Shown here: positions 52,941 through 64,000 of the stretch, in pieces
Numbering within the stretch: position 1 is the stretch's first letter
Layout of the letters: each line of letters begins with the position of its first letter
Assembly: GCF_954871325.1 (NCBI RefSeq)
Contig: NC_088776.1
Location: forward strand, 60,846,954 to 60,910,953
Direction: 5' to 3'
Length of the DNA: 64,000 nt
DNA from: Gordionus sp. m RMFG-2023
Taxonomy: Eukaryota > Nematomorpha > Gordioida > Chordodea > Parachordodidae
Position numbers and translations under genes: made by a program
Notes under the pieces: generated by a model
What the model saw: only the letters and a program-made list of their open reading frames with translations
Database searches by the model: none
What the model was told of the DNA's origin: nothing

Positions 52941-55900
52941 TGTTACATTATAGGAATTAATATATTAATATTATATATTTTGGTTATTGTTATACATTCA
53001 AATTTATATTTTTACTTTTTTATAATTTCATTTTTGTAACCTTACTTATATTACTTTTTATGAATTCAAATTTAACTTTTCAATTTAACTTTTTATTCAA
53101 CTTATATTACTTTTTATTTTTCGTAACCTTACTTTTTGTTTTTACATATATTCTAATTTATATTTTAGAATATATATATACCTTAAGAATTTTTATGCAC
53201 AATTATGGTTCCTTTTTGGGGACTCAATTATAGAATTTTATTTTTAATTATATAATTATAAATTTAAATTATAATATTTTTAATTAGATTTTAAATAGAA
53301 ATCTAACAATTGTTTTTAAGTAGATTAATAAAGTATTATAATAAATAAAAATGTAGCATCTTTAAAGAAAATAGTTAATAATAATAAAATATATTTTTAC
53401 TTACTTGCACGTTTATCATGATTCTCTTCATGGTGCTCCATGTTTGGCAAAAAAAATCTCGCCTTATGGAAATTTTTTTTAAAATAAAAAATTTTTTTCT
53501 CTGTAAATATGATTAATATAAAAAATTATAAAACGGTACAAATAATTTCTATATAAAGAAAGAAAAAATAAGGTAAAATTATTGTGATATTATTTTTATC
53601 AGGTTTGCTTTTAAACTAAACAATATTCCTCATGAAATTTCTATTTACGACATATTGTTTGATTTTACTTATAACTGCGATGAAACTACTCTAGAATACG
53701 GGGTACCGAAGATGTTTTATTTGAGTTTGTAAACCTCAAAGACATGATTAATTGTTTTGAGTTATTAAATGGCAAACATTACGTGTACAATGAATCAGAA
53801 TTCATTGAATTAAATTGAATGTTTATCAAAATATAAATTGTTAAAATATAAAATGTTATAATTTCCAACATATATGAATTACTAATAAAATATGGAAATA
53901 AAACCAGAGTTTATATATAAGATTCCTAAATTAGTTGAACCACTTACTGAGATTTATTTAGATAGAATATTAAGTTATTTTTCGACCAGTACATTATCGG
54001 ACTCTATTAAAATAAATACGTTACTTAATAATTTATCAGACGAGGTTTTTGACAATATTAAATCAATTTGTTCTGATACCGACATTCTAGATCTTAAAAT
54101 TGTGATTAAAAAGTTAACTTACCTTTTACCAGCACAAGATAAATACACTTTAATTAATAAATTTAATCTGCTGCAGCAGAACTCGTCAGAGAGTTTCATG
54201 CTGTGGTTCATAAGAGTATCGAAACTGCATAAAAAATGTAATTTTTTGGACGTCAGTTGATTAAAAGAAAAATTACGGACATCTACCTTAAATGATAAGA
54301 TAAAATATAAGTTTTTTAAAAATATTAATTTAACTTTAAATGAGATGGTCGATTTGGGAGCTAAGTTAGACAGCATCAGCGAGAAGTCAGATGTTGATAA
54401 TATAAGTTATATGAATAACGATAAAAAGTCCGATAAAGATAAAAAAATTTACAATAAAAATAGAAATGACAACAATAATTATTTTAGACCTGATAATAAT
54501 TTTAGAAATAATTATGATAATAGAAATAGAAATGGGAATTACAATAATAATTTTAGATACAATTATAGTAATAACAATTCGAGATACCACGATAATTATA
54601 ACAATTATAACTACAATAACTATCGCTATAACAATAATAATCAATCTAATCATGGTAGAAATAATACATGGCATGATAATAATCAAAGAAAACAAATCCA
54701 ATACGGTGACGGAAATCGTAACAATTACCAATCTTATTACAACAATTCAAATAATTTTAGATGTAGTGATAATAATCAGAGAAAGCAAATACAATATAAC
54801 AACAACTCAAATAATTATAGAGATGGCGACAACAATAATAGAAAACAAATACAATATATGAATATTGAAGAAATTATTGAAGAGAAAGTTGACTCTACAA
54901 AGAACAAAGATGATAATGATTTTAATGTCAACAACTTATCTGGTGACATGCTCAATGACAAAGACAACGCATTTGTGACTACTTTATAAGTGAACGATAT
55001 TGTTACATGTATGCAAGTTGATACTGGCTCTAAACATACTATTATATTTCATGGTCTTGCTAAAAAACTTGGTATTAGAGATGTTAAGAAATCCGAATTA
55101 CAACTTACCGCTTATGATGTAAATTTAATCAAGATCATCGGCACTACTCAAGTTAAAGTGACTTATGAAGGTATCTAAAAATATCTACAAGCGGTAGTCG
55201 TCGAATCGAGTAAAAATGCCTTGTTGGGACGTACATGGATCATTGCTTTCAAAAATATTTTAAATAAATTTATAGCAAATGTTGACACTAATTACGAAGA
55301 TGAAATAAAAAAATTGAAGAGTGTGAATCCAAATTGACTAATGGGCCAATCAACAAAGCAAGTGTCAAGTTACATTTAAGAAGAGATTCCCAACCTAAAA
55401 TAATACCGTCTAGACGTATTCCTTATTCAAAAATTGATCTTGTTAGCAATGAACTTAAGAAATGGATACATGATAAAATAATTGAGCCGGTGCCTGTTAC
55501 CGCTGTCTACAAAGATGATGGGAGCATTAGGCTTTGTGCTGACTTTAAGGACACTGTAAACCTAGCTCTAGAAGATTTCAGATACCCTCTACCACGAATC
55601 AATGATCTAATTGCTAAACTTTCAGAAGGAAAGAAATTTACGAAGATTGACTAGAAAAATGCTTTCTTACAGATACCAATTGATAAAAGTTGCAGAAATA
55701 TTTTAAACATATCTACGCACAAGGGATATTACCAATTTACTAGACTTCCTTTTGGGCTTAAGACCTCATCTGCAATTTTTCAACAGATCATGGACCAAAT
55801 CTTCGGTGATATGGATGACGTCATATTTTATATTGATGATCTACTTATAACTGGAAAAAACGATGAAGTCCACCTTAACAACATAAAAAAAGTGTTTGAT

Positions 55901-58605
55901 AGAATATCATCGTTTGGGCTAATACCTAACTTCAATAAAAGTGTGTTCTTTAAAAACAAAGTGAGGTTCCTGGGTCATGATATTGACGCTAAGTGGAATC
56001 ATGCTAATCACACAAAATTGAAGCAATAATTAATATGCCAGAACCAAAATCAGCTGCTGAATTATCAACATTTCTGGGAATGGCTGGCTAGTATAGAAAA
56101 TTTTTGAACAATTTTGCAGAAATTGCCGATCCTCTATATAAGATGTCAACAAAGAAAAATGGGCTTGGAACCTAGAACACTCTAAAAGTTTTAATGATCT
56201 TAAGAAGTTGATTAGTCTTCTGCCTGCTTTGACATACTTTAACCCTGAATTACCTATAGGGATAGACACTGACGCATCAAAATGTGGTTTAGGAGCTGTA
56301 CTATTTCATATTGAAAAAGATAGTAAAGAAAAACCTATAGCTTTCGCGTCGAGAACTTTATTAAAATCTGAAATGAACTATACCAATATTGTGCGTGAAA
56401 CTCTCGCCATTATGTTCTCTATAAAGAGGTTCCAGGAATATTTAATCGGCACAAATTTTGCAATTATTACTGACCATAAGCCTCTAGTGTACATCTTTAC
56501 CAAGGGTCTTAAGGATAATATCACCATGTACTTAAAACTCCCGAAGTGGAATATTACATTAGGAGGATATGATTTTAATATAAAGTATAAAGCTGGTAAA
56601 TATAATGTTGTTCCTGATTGTCTCTCGAGATTACCACAAGAATGTCATGATGAAACTATTGAAAATATAACTATAATAAATGAATATGGGGATTTACCTA
56701 TTAATTTTAATCAAATTCGTGATGAAACTTTGAAAGATATGGAATTAAAACAAGTCATAAATGATATTAATAACAACAGGCCTATAATGAATAATATTTA
56801 TAAAAACATTGAATTGGAATTAAGTATAATTAAGGATTGTCTTTACAAAAGTAACAGAATCATAATTCCGTCTTCTATGAGAAAAAATATACTACAGTCG
56901 TTACATGAAGGTCACTTGGCTGCAGGAAAAATCAAATCCTTAGCCAAAGATTACATGTGGTGGCCTGGTATAAATAATGACATAGTAATAGAAGTAAAAT
57001 GTTGTGACGATTGTAACATATATCATGATAATCCTATAAAGATACAAAAACCATGGGTTTCGGCAACCAAACCGTTTGAAAGGATGCACATAGATTATGC
57101 GGGTCCGTTTTTCACAAAAAAATGGTTGATAATAACAGCAAATTTTCAATTGTTATTCCTGTTAAAAATATTACGACTGATGTGACTTTAAAAGAAATCT
57201 TTAAAACTATTTCGCTATATGGAATACATTAAACTATAGTTACTGATAATGTCACTAACTTTACGAGTAACGATTTTGAAAATTTTGCAACAATTTCGGT
57301 TTTAAACGTGTGCTCACATCTGCGTATCACCAGCAATCCAATGGCCAGGTAGAACGCATGGTGAGAACGTTCAAAACACATATGAAAAGGAATATTAAAA
57401 TTGACTTAGATATCGCACTTGGTAAATTTTTATTTAATTACAGAAACACGCGTAATGATACTACAGGAGTTACACCATCTCAGAGAATGTTTAATCGAGA
57501 TATTAGAATTAAATGGGACTTATTAAAACCGTGGAGGAGAAGGAGAATAAATTAAACGTTACTTTACCACAAAATAGAACCTTTAACGTAGGAGATTTTG
57601 TTTGGTACAAAGTACAAGGTGATGATAAATGGTGCAAAGGTATAATCACACATAAAGAAAGTGATATGATGTTCCAAATTAAGACAGAGAAAGGTATTTT
57701 GAGGAGATATTTAGATCAAATAAGAATTAGAAACTGTTTTAACACAATTATTAATTATGACTCTAAGGATTCTTTTAAGGAGGGTGTGGACAAAAATATA
57801 AAAATTACTGATATAACACCTATTTCTAGACCCGTGCGAATCAAAAACCTGTTTATTTAAAAGACTACATAACTTAATAAAAATAAATAGTAAATTGCAT
57901 AAAGTAAATTAAATATTAAAACGCTCACACTAAAACGCAAAAAATTAAAACGCTGAAAATATTATATAACAATCTTATTGATTTATTCTTCGTTTATTCT
58001 TATATCCAATATGATGTATATTTCCTATTATTCGCAACTTACTGATGATAATGACAATTTTGAAAATTGATAATAATAACAACTGAGTATGACAAGCAAG
58101 CTATATGACAAATTCACGATTTATATAGACAACTTACGATAAGGATATCAAGCTTACGATTTAAACAAACCAACGTACAATCACGATAAACGATTGGGAC
58201 AAGTCAAAGCCAATGATATGATGACTTGTGAAACAACTTGATGATCAAAACGATAAACTACTTGGACAACAAACTCTCTATGACTTCTTAAATGAAATTA
58301 TGGGAAAGCTTTTAGAAGAGGGAGAATATTACATTATAGGAATTAATAAATTAATATTATATATTTTTACTTTTTTATAATTTCATTTTTGTAACCTTAC
58401 TTATATTACTTTTTATGAATTCAAATTTAACTTTTTATTCAACTTATATTACTTTTTATTTTTCGTAACCTTACTTTTTGTTTTTATATATATTTTAATT
58501 TATATTTTAGAAAATATATATATACCTTAAGAAAAGAGAAAGAAAATAGTTAATAATAATAACATATATTTTTACTTACTTGCACGTTTATCATGATTCT
58601 CTTCA
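52941..58605 (+). mobile_element. Ty3/gypsy LTR retrotransposon, complete but broken
   Basis: LTRs 52941-53430 and 58327-58605, TG(TA)...CA, flanked by TAAAT (52936-52940 and 58606-58610). The 5' LTR is longer because another repeat (about 53189-53360) is inserted in it. A primer-binding site TGGTGCTCCATGTTTGGC follows at 53431. Parts in order: Gag-like region (53892-54260), Asn-rich region with (R)KQIQY repeats (54345-54989), aspartic protease with VDTGSKHT (about 55010), reverse transcriptase (about 55334-56029), RNase H (about 56208-56630), integrase finger and core (about 56880-57530) and C-terminal region (to 57860), and a purine tract before the 3' LTR. It is broken with roughly six to ten breaks, and of middle age. 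Confidence 0.92.
53189..53360 (+). repeat. dispersed repeat inserted in the 5' LTR
   Basis: This segment is absent from the 3' LTR (58327-58605) and from the duplicate LTR (25314-25595), where the flanks CCTTAAGAA and GAAAATAGTT are nearly continuous. It resembles the inverse of 5975-6075, so it is a separate mobile repeat. CTTTAA-like words at both edges may be a target duplication. Confidence 0.7.
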
Positions 58606-59020
58606 TAAATATATTTTTTTTCCATTAATATTAAGTAAAAATAGAAAATTTCTATATGTATTTTCAATGTTTTGTCACTGTAAGGTTCAAAATAGGAGAA
58701 TAAATTTATTATCATATATGTAAGTTACTTAGTAAGAATTAATTTTAGTCAGGATAAAATAAGAAATATCAAATTACAAAAAATAAAATTATTAATAGAT
58801 TAGGGCAAGAATGAGGGATACCATCTCACCAAGAATACATAATATCTATATAGAAACATATAATGGAGACTTATTAAAGATTAATTAACATCTTCAACTT
58901 AAGAAGTAGATGCTTTAGAAGGGATTAGCCAATTTAGTAAATAGTTTATAAATAAATCTTTATATTAATATAACAAGTCATATATTAAAAATGAGTGTAA
59001 ATTTTAAAAATATCAATGGC

Positions 59021-59036
59021 TCTAAAAAGAGCTTAT
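59021..59036 (-). repeat. LINE 3'UTR hairpin
   Basis: GGCTCTAAAAAGAGCT forms a perfect stem (GCTCT/AGAGC) with an A/T loop. It is preserved in copy A at 1914-1929 although most of the surrounding sequence has diverged. R2-group reverse transcriptases recognise structured 3'UTRs, so this could be part of the recognition signal (inference). Confidence 0.55.
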
Positions 59037-62000
59037 AGTAAAAATGTACCTAAAAAACATGTATAATTATGTTTAAAAATTTCTAATTGTATTTTTTGTT
59101 TTAGGAAGATTGACTCGCGTTTTTCGTTTGTTATGTTAAAAATTTTACATGCTAAAATTTTTAAAAATGAATATGTTGATTGGAAGAAATTACCATTAAT
59201 TGAGATGACTATGGGTTGAAAAATATAATTATTTAATATTGAGTATTTATTGATTTTTTTATTTTTGCCATTAGTAAGAGGATTTGAATTAATTGATGAG
59301 GTAAAGGAAGAGACACAGGTAGCGTCCCAAATTAGGGATTTCCCATTGGACCATGGGATGCAGGTTACTGAGACCATCTTGTAGAGAGAGGTTTGTTGGT
59401 TCCAGAATGCTAGGAATTTTAGCTTTATCGAGAGCGTTATGGATGATTTTATTTATTGTTTTATGCCGGAGGTGGCGACCTTGGCTACGGGAGCAGTTTA
59501 GGCCGTGTCTTGCATTTGGTTGTATGGGTAGGTTGCAAAGGTGGCAAGTGTGTGAATGTGTTAGCGAGCATCCTAGTATAAATCCTATGGTAACTCTCGG
59601 TTGGTCATTGGTTAAGAGATTATCAAGGGTTAGGCTTGGAAGTGCCTCGAGCCATTCATGTCCACCATATTTATCGTTTAATTGAAGAAGTTGAATATCG
59701 CTGATATCGGAGGGGTTAAGACTATTTTGAAGTTTCTTAATAAGGGGTTCCAGATTGATTTATTAGAAATTTCGGTTGGGAATGTTTGACCGTCTGGGGT
59801 TAGTAGATTCCATTTTTCGATTGCTACTATTAAGAGATCGTCATTGGGGGTTATAAAAGATGAGATCGCAGAATTGAGCGAAAGGCGATTAGAGATAAAA
59901 ATTGATAGGGAGAGTAATTCTAAGGAGATTAGGTCGATACCGCCTAGTTTAGCGGGTAATTGAGCAAGGTGCCAATTAAAGTCTGATAATGGAAGATTAA
60001 GGATCCTTTCCATTAAGGTCTTTAAGCGAATATTATGCTTGGTGAAAAATTCTGAGGAGGTGAATGAGGAGGATGAGTGGAAGAGGTGTGAGATTTTAGG
60101 TAAATATAGGCACTTTTTTAATAGATAAAAAGTTGGTGCGATGGGATATGATTGATGAACTTTTCCAAGTTTTGCAACTCGAAGAAGGTTTTATCGATAG
60201 TTTTTTCCGAGATTTTATTATTTAGTAGTGGGGAGCCCAAGAGTTGGATATCTTCGATTTCGATAATATTGTAATCTTTAAATGAGTCTAGGGGAATCTC
60301 GGGGTTGAGTATGCAGATTTCTGTTTTGGTTTTGTTTAATTCTAGGCCTATTTTGGGGCATTCTCTTTCGAGGTGGAAGAGGGCTTTGCTTATTTGATGT
60401 TGGTTACCGCAGAGAGTGCCATCGTCTAGGTACCATAAATTAAGGTCTAGATCAAAATCAGATTTGAGATCTTTCATCATATTATGGATGGCTAAGCAGA
60501 AAAGTATAGGGCCTAGGGGGTCGCCCTGCTGAACACCCTCTGAGTATATAACGCAACCATTGAAAATGAGGGGAGTGCTATTGGAAGCAAATGTCAACAA
60601 TGCGCGAGTATTGGTGGAAATTATCGTAAAACGATTCGAGAGCCGAGGAACGAGATATTGTATTGAAGGCGTTTTTGAAATCAATTTTGCAAATAACGGA
60701 GTTTAAAGGTGGATGTTGTAGGTAGATTCGGAGACAGTGAGAGGCTATATCTACGCCTCCTTTTGTTCCGCAGCCTAATTGGTAATTGCCAAGCAGGGAA
60801 TGAGTAACGGTTTTTATTTTTTTTGCGATGATTTTAGTAATCAGGCGTCTGAAGAAAGAACCGATAGCTATAGGGCGGATACCACCTTTCGGCTTTACAA
60901 ATGCAATCAAGTTAGCTCCAAATATTATTTGATGAGCTAATGTGGGGATATCTCTAGTGATTATATTATTGAGGAAGGATGTAAGTGAGTTAAAAAAAAC
61001 TATTTGAATTGGGTGATTTTAGGAATGTTTGGAAGTAGGAAGGTCAATAGCCGTCAGGACCTGCCACTGAAAATTTATTAAATTCGTTTATAGTGTCACG
61101 TATATCTTGGTTTGTTATTGTGAGAGGAGGAATATTGGGCCGAGGATTTGGTAAGCTAGTATAAGGGCTCGTGGATGGAGAGATTTTAGGTTTTCAAGAG
61201 TCGCATCATTAGATGGGGCTAGTTTTGATTGTGAGGAGATTAATTTTTGGGATCCGCAGAAGTCGCCTTCATTATTTTTTTGGAAATTTTGTCACAGGTT
61301 TTAATGAAACTTTCATTGGTATTATTGGGATATTTGATGTGTTCAAGAGTTGTTAAGTAATCTATATTTTTAAGTCTGTCTTTTATAATATTAGGTAGTG
61401 AAATAGATTTTTTATCTTTTGGGATTGAGAGACATTTAAAAGGGAAAGTGAAAAGATTGTTCCAATGATTTGTGTTTGACAAATCTGAGTTAATATTATC
61501 AAATAATTTGGTGAGATGGACTGTGATATGATAAGGTAGTTAACACTGGTTGGGATGTGCTTAATTGTTGGTGATTTATTAATAAAGATAAATTCTTCTA
61601 GTGATTTGTTATTTACTTGTATGTGTTTGGTATTTATTGGGGGTTCTATAAGTTTTGTGCAAAGTGTGTTAGAGCCTAAGCAAGGGAGGGTTGTAGGGCC
61701 ATGTTTGTAAAGATGGTCATCCTTTTTTATATTTATTAATTTATGGCAAGTTGGACAGATTCCTTTCATAGTAATGATGATGGGAAGGATTGATATTTAA
61801 GGTATTTGTTTATTTAAGTAAGAAACAGAATTTTGCCTTAATATATGTAGCCTTTTCTTTAAAGTCATAATTTTATAGCTCCTTATTATAATTTGAGAGT
61901 CTTATTATTGCCAAGTTTTGGTTTATGAATCTGATTTGATACTTCTGAGTTTTTGAATTTTGGATAATTATTTTGTACTCAGATACTAAATATTTGAATG

Positions 62001-62139
62001 TTTATTAATCAGATTTATCAAATTAGTTTTTAAGGGTTTTTTAATTGAGTGATATATAATTCAATTGCTTATTAGTATTAAGGCCATTAAGAGCTGTAAG
62101 GATTTTGATAAAGTTGTATTTCATAGGGTAAAAAGAATA

Positions 62140-62370
62140 TATAATTTTGGAAGATATAAGAATAATATTGCTGCTAAAACTACTGTGTTAAAATGATGAT
62201 GTAAAATAAATAAATAATTCCTGAATCTTTTTGATGAATATAAATTTTGGTAGATATTAAAATAATATTGCTGCTAAAACTACTGCTAATGAAATTATTA
62301 TTAAGGTCAAAGTTTTGGAAAATTAATGTAAGTTGTAATTACTGTTAAAATGATGATGTATTAATGTTTT
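62140..62370 (-). repeat. duplicated block in the LINE 5'UTR
   Basis: AATAATATTGCTGCTAAAACTACTG occurs at about 62160-62185 and again at about 62260-62285. A GTTAAAATGATGATGTA word also follows each (62188 and 62344). It may be tandem promoter or ribozyme-flank units, as in other LINE 5'UTRs. Confidence 0.6.
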
Positions 62371-63038
62371 CTGATTAGCTCTTTTTGGAAACCAAATCTT
62401 ATGATAAATTGAGTAAGTCACAGAATAATTATTCCAATCCAGAATGATGAATCTTGATGTAAAACATATTGAGTGTTATAGGTAATATCCTTTTTCCTTA
62501 TCTAATAGTATTATCAATAATTAGGAATGTTAATCTCCTTGGAAGTCATTATATTAATTTTGAAAATTAGCAAAATAATTTTGTTGACCGCATTTTGTAA
62601 ATTTTAAGATCTTATTTTGTCGATTATATTTTTTATTAGGATGGAAAATAAATAATTATTGTTTATAATTCAATTAATACATTTTCTACTAGCCAAATTG
62701 GTATAAATGGATGATTAACATCACAGATATCTGAGCATTGACCATAAGCAGGGTTGCCATGTCTCCCCCCATCAGTGGGAGTCTCCCACAATTTTTTAGT
62801 TTACCCACATACATCTCACTCCCACAAAACTCCCACAATTAGAAATCTCCCACAAAAAGCTCCCACAATTTTTTTTAGCATTATAATGTTTTTAATATAT
62901 AAATAATAATTTTGAGAGACAGTATTTGATTATTTTATATTTTTAAAATAAATTTTAAATATTTATTCGAAAAATATGTCTAGTTTTTTTATTTTATTTT
63001 TCCGCTCTAAAATATATTTTTTATAAAATTCTCCAATT

Positions 63039-63210
63039 CTCCACTCGACATTTTCAAAATTTTTGTGTTAGAAAGAATAGAAGTTAGAACAGTATGTATA
63101 ATTATTATAAATATATTTTAAATTACTTAATATATTTTATATCGTTATCTAGAATTGCAGTGCTCCACTCGACATTTTCAAAATTTTTGTGTTAGAAGAA
63201 TAGAACTTTT
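63039..63210. repeat. direct repeat, ~45-bp unit x2
   Basis: CTCCACTCGACATTTTCAAAATTTTTGTGTTAGAA, at 63039-63075 and 63163-63199, about 124 bp apart, inside the hAT element. Confidence 0.8.
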
Positions 63211-63450
63211 AGAAGTGGATATTATATCCCATATACCAAACAGATTTAAGTAATAAAATGTTCTATTTTGCTAATAATTTTATCTTACTGTAAAATTAAA
63301 ATAATATATTAAGCACTAAATTGATAAAATTTTAAGAATAAATGATTTTAAATGGCTGTTCTGGCCAAATTAATAGATATTTAATATAACTTTGCAAGAA
63401 TATATTCCCAGTACTTAAAGTTAGATGGTCTAAAAGCAGAGGAGAAATGG

Positions 63451-63705
63451 GTGGAATTTTTTCGTAATAACGATAAATCTCCATGCTTCTCCTTACCTCA
63501 TTCTAATGCCTCATCGGAGCGCATTTTTAGCCTGATGAGGACTGCCTGGAGAAAGGAGAGAAATCGAATTGCTTTAACAACATTAGAGGCCGAGTTAATG
63601 GTTAAACAAAATTATAAAATGTCATGCCAGGAATTTTATAAATATCTTAATAACGACGGTAAACGTTTAGTTCCATTATTTAAATCTCAAATAAAATATA
63701 ATTAA
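63451..63705 (+). CDS. hAT transposase C-terminal dimerisation domain (partial)
   Basis: An 85-codon open frame that may start a little earlier (VDGLKAEEKWVEFF precedes it from about 63420). SLPHSNASSERIFSLMRTAW then RKERNRIALTTLEAELMVKQ is the classic hAT C-terminal motif (SLPHSNA--ERVFS--...K-RNRL---TL-ALL-VK), needed for transposase dimerisation. A stop follows at once, so this is the authentic C terminus. The zinc finger and RNase H-like catalytic core are missing upstream, where the sequence jumps to the 5' subterminal region. Confidence 0.85.
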   Translation: MEFFRNNDKSPCFSLPHSNASSERIFSLMRTAWRKERNRIALTTLEAELMVKQNYKMSCQEFYKYLNNDGKRLVPLFKSQIKYN

Positions 63706-64000
63706 CTATAACTATTTGACTTTCTATATTTTATAAAATCTTATTTATACATTTGCATAAAATCATATAAATTTATTTTTTACATTGTAAAATTAATATT
63801 TTGAATATTTTGGCAAATCATAAAAATAAAGAAGCATTACAATCTCCTCAAACATGACATCATATTAAATCTTATTAATAATTATCCGATAATAGTAATA
63901 ATATTTTTACTTTGGTATTTCTGCAGCATAATTTAGTCAACCTTTATTAAATTATATTCTTCTGATTGCAACTGCATATTAACAGCATATAGTAGATTTC

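Larger units (their letters stand above)
58943..62636 (-). mobile_element. full-length LINE, REL-endonuclease type (copy F)
   Basis: 3.69 kb with both junctions defined by the empty site at 25931-25932 (target duplication 2 bp at most). - strand order: a ~0.87-kb 5'UTR, N-terminal finger CPTCHKLINIKKDDHLYKH (about 61700-61769), a spacer with LAPSNDATLENLKSLHP, RT motifs KGGIRPIAIGSFFRRL, KIDFKNAFNTISR, EGVQQGDPLGPILF and WYLDDG (60118-60910), the thumb LPAKLGGIDLIS (59678-60013), finger CHLCNLPIQPNARHGLNC (about 59490-59550), and endonuclease end LIWDATC (59033-59377). The KRPD part of the catalytic block is disrupted, with at least four frameshifts overall. It shares a 3'UTR hairpin with copy A. 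Confidence 0.9.
55785..62748 (+). repeat. segmental duplication, copy 2 (with two later insertions)
   Basis: 55785-58942 and 62635-62748 together match 22757-26044. The match is broken by a LINE at 58943-62636 and ends here at a hAT element starting 62749. Between the copies the 325-residue RNase H/integrase stretch shows only eight amino-acid differences. Confidence 0.9.
62749..64000 (+). mobile_element. hAT transposon, 5' end and transposase C-terminus, runs off the window
   Basis: It starts CAGGGTTGCCA, a typical hAT terminal repeat, directly after ACCATAAG (62741-62748); the duplicate at 26037-26044 shows the same 8 bases uninterrupted, so this is the likely target site. Several CTCCCACAA-type words follow within 120 bp, as expected for transposase-binding subterminal repeats. 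Only the C-terminal end of the transposase is present, so this is an internally deleted, probably non-autonomous copy. The 3' end lies beyond 64000. Confidence 0.85.

Noticed and set aside
54387-54731. Long hydrophobic Ile/Val-rich ORF on the - strand
   Set aside because: It is the antisense of the Asn-codon repeats in the Gag region, which automatically gives Ile/Val codons.
59353-59685. 110-codon Arg/Cys-rich ORF on the + strand
   Set aside because: Antisense of the LINE zinc-finger and endonuclease region.

Overview
This is a very AT-rich, repeat-laden window of an animal (metazoan) nuclear genome. The only host gene I can establish is an ABCC1/MRP1-like ABC transporter on the + strand, spread over 14 recognisable exons from 31323 to 46175. 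Its N-terminal five-helix domain (TMD0), linker and first transmembrane domain can be followed exon by exon with matching splice phases. The nucleotide-binding domains are not visible downstream in the window. The lineage looks invertebrate: one small block resembles mitochondrial ND4 and reads better with TGA=Trp and ATA=Met, and the mobile elements are of types common in cnidarians, arthropods and other invertebrates. I cannot name the species.

Layout. 1-4100: a hAT-type MITE, an old 5'-truncated LINE, a tRNA-like (SINE-like) piece and the ND4-like NUMT. 4100-17690: mostly featureless AT-rich DNA with a 255-bp tandem duplication, two hAT transposase remnants, an Asn-rich LTR fossil, a LINE fragment and two more MITE copies. 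17690-22756: a LINE with a site-specific-type (restriction-like) endonuclease, split by a young Ty3/gypsy element with a perfect 5-bp target duplication. 22757-26044: first copy of a segmental duplication carrying the 3' half of a second Ty3/gypsy element. 26045-31300: several decayed Ty3/gypsy fragments and an unrecognised 109-codon ORF between direct repeats. 31323-46175: the ABCC gene. Intron 2 holds a 3.8-kb DNA transposon with ~0.8-kb inverted repeats and a transposase-like relic of an uncharacterised family; intron 8 holds nested MITE copies; a LINE sits antisense just after exon 14. 47640-52940: AT-rich DNA with a possible lone exon, a GC-rich degenerate repeat and a 1.44-kb fold-back element whose arms are built of tandem subrepeats. 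52941-62748: the complete copy of the second Ty3/gypsy element plus the second copy of the duplication, interrupted by a full-length LINE. 62749-end: a hAT transposon still running at the window edge.

The most informative structure is relational. The segmental duplicate at 22757-26044 preserves the empty sites for both the full-length LINE (58943-62636) and the terminal hAT element (62749 onward), so these insertions can be ordered. The best candidates for little-described systems are the 3.8-kb transposon at 32249-36079 and the satellite-armed fold-back element at 51276-52716. Coding was judged by eye from conserved motifs, frame and splice phase; no database search was possible.
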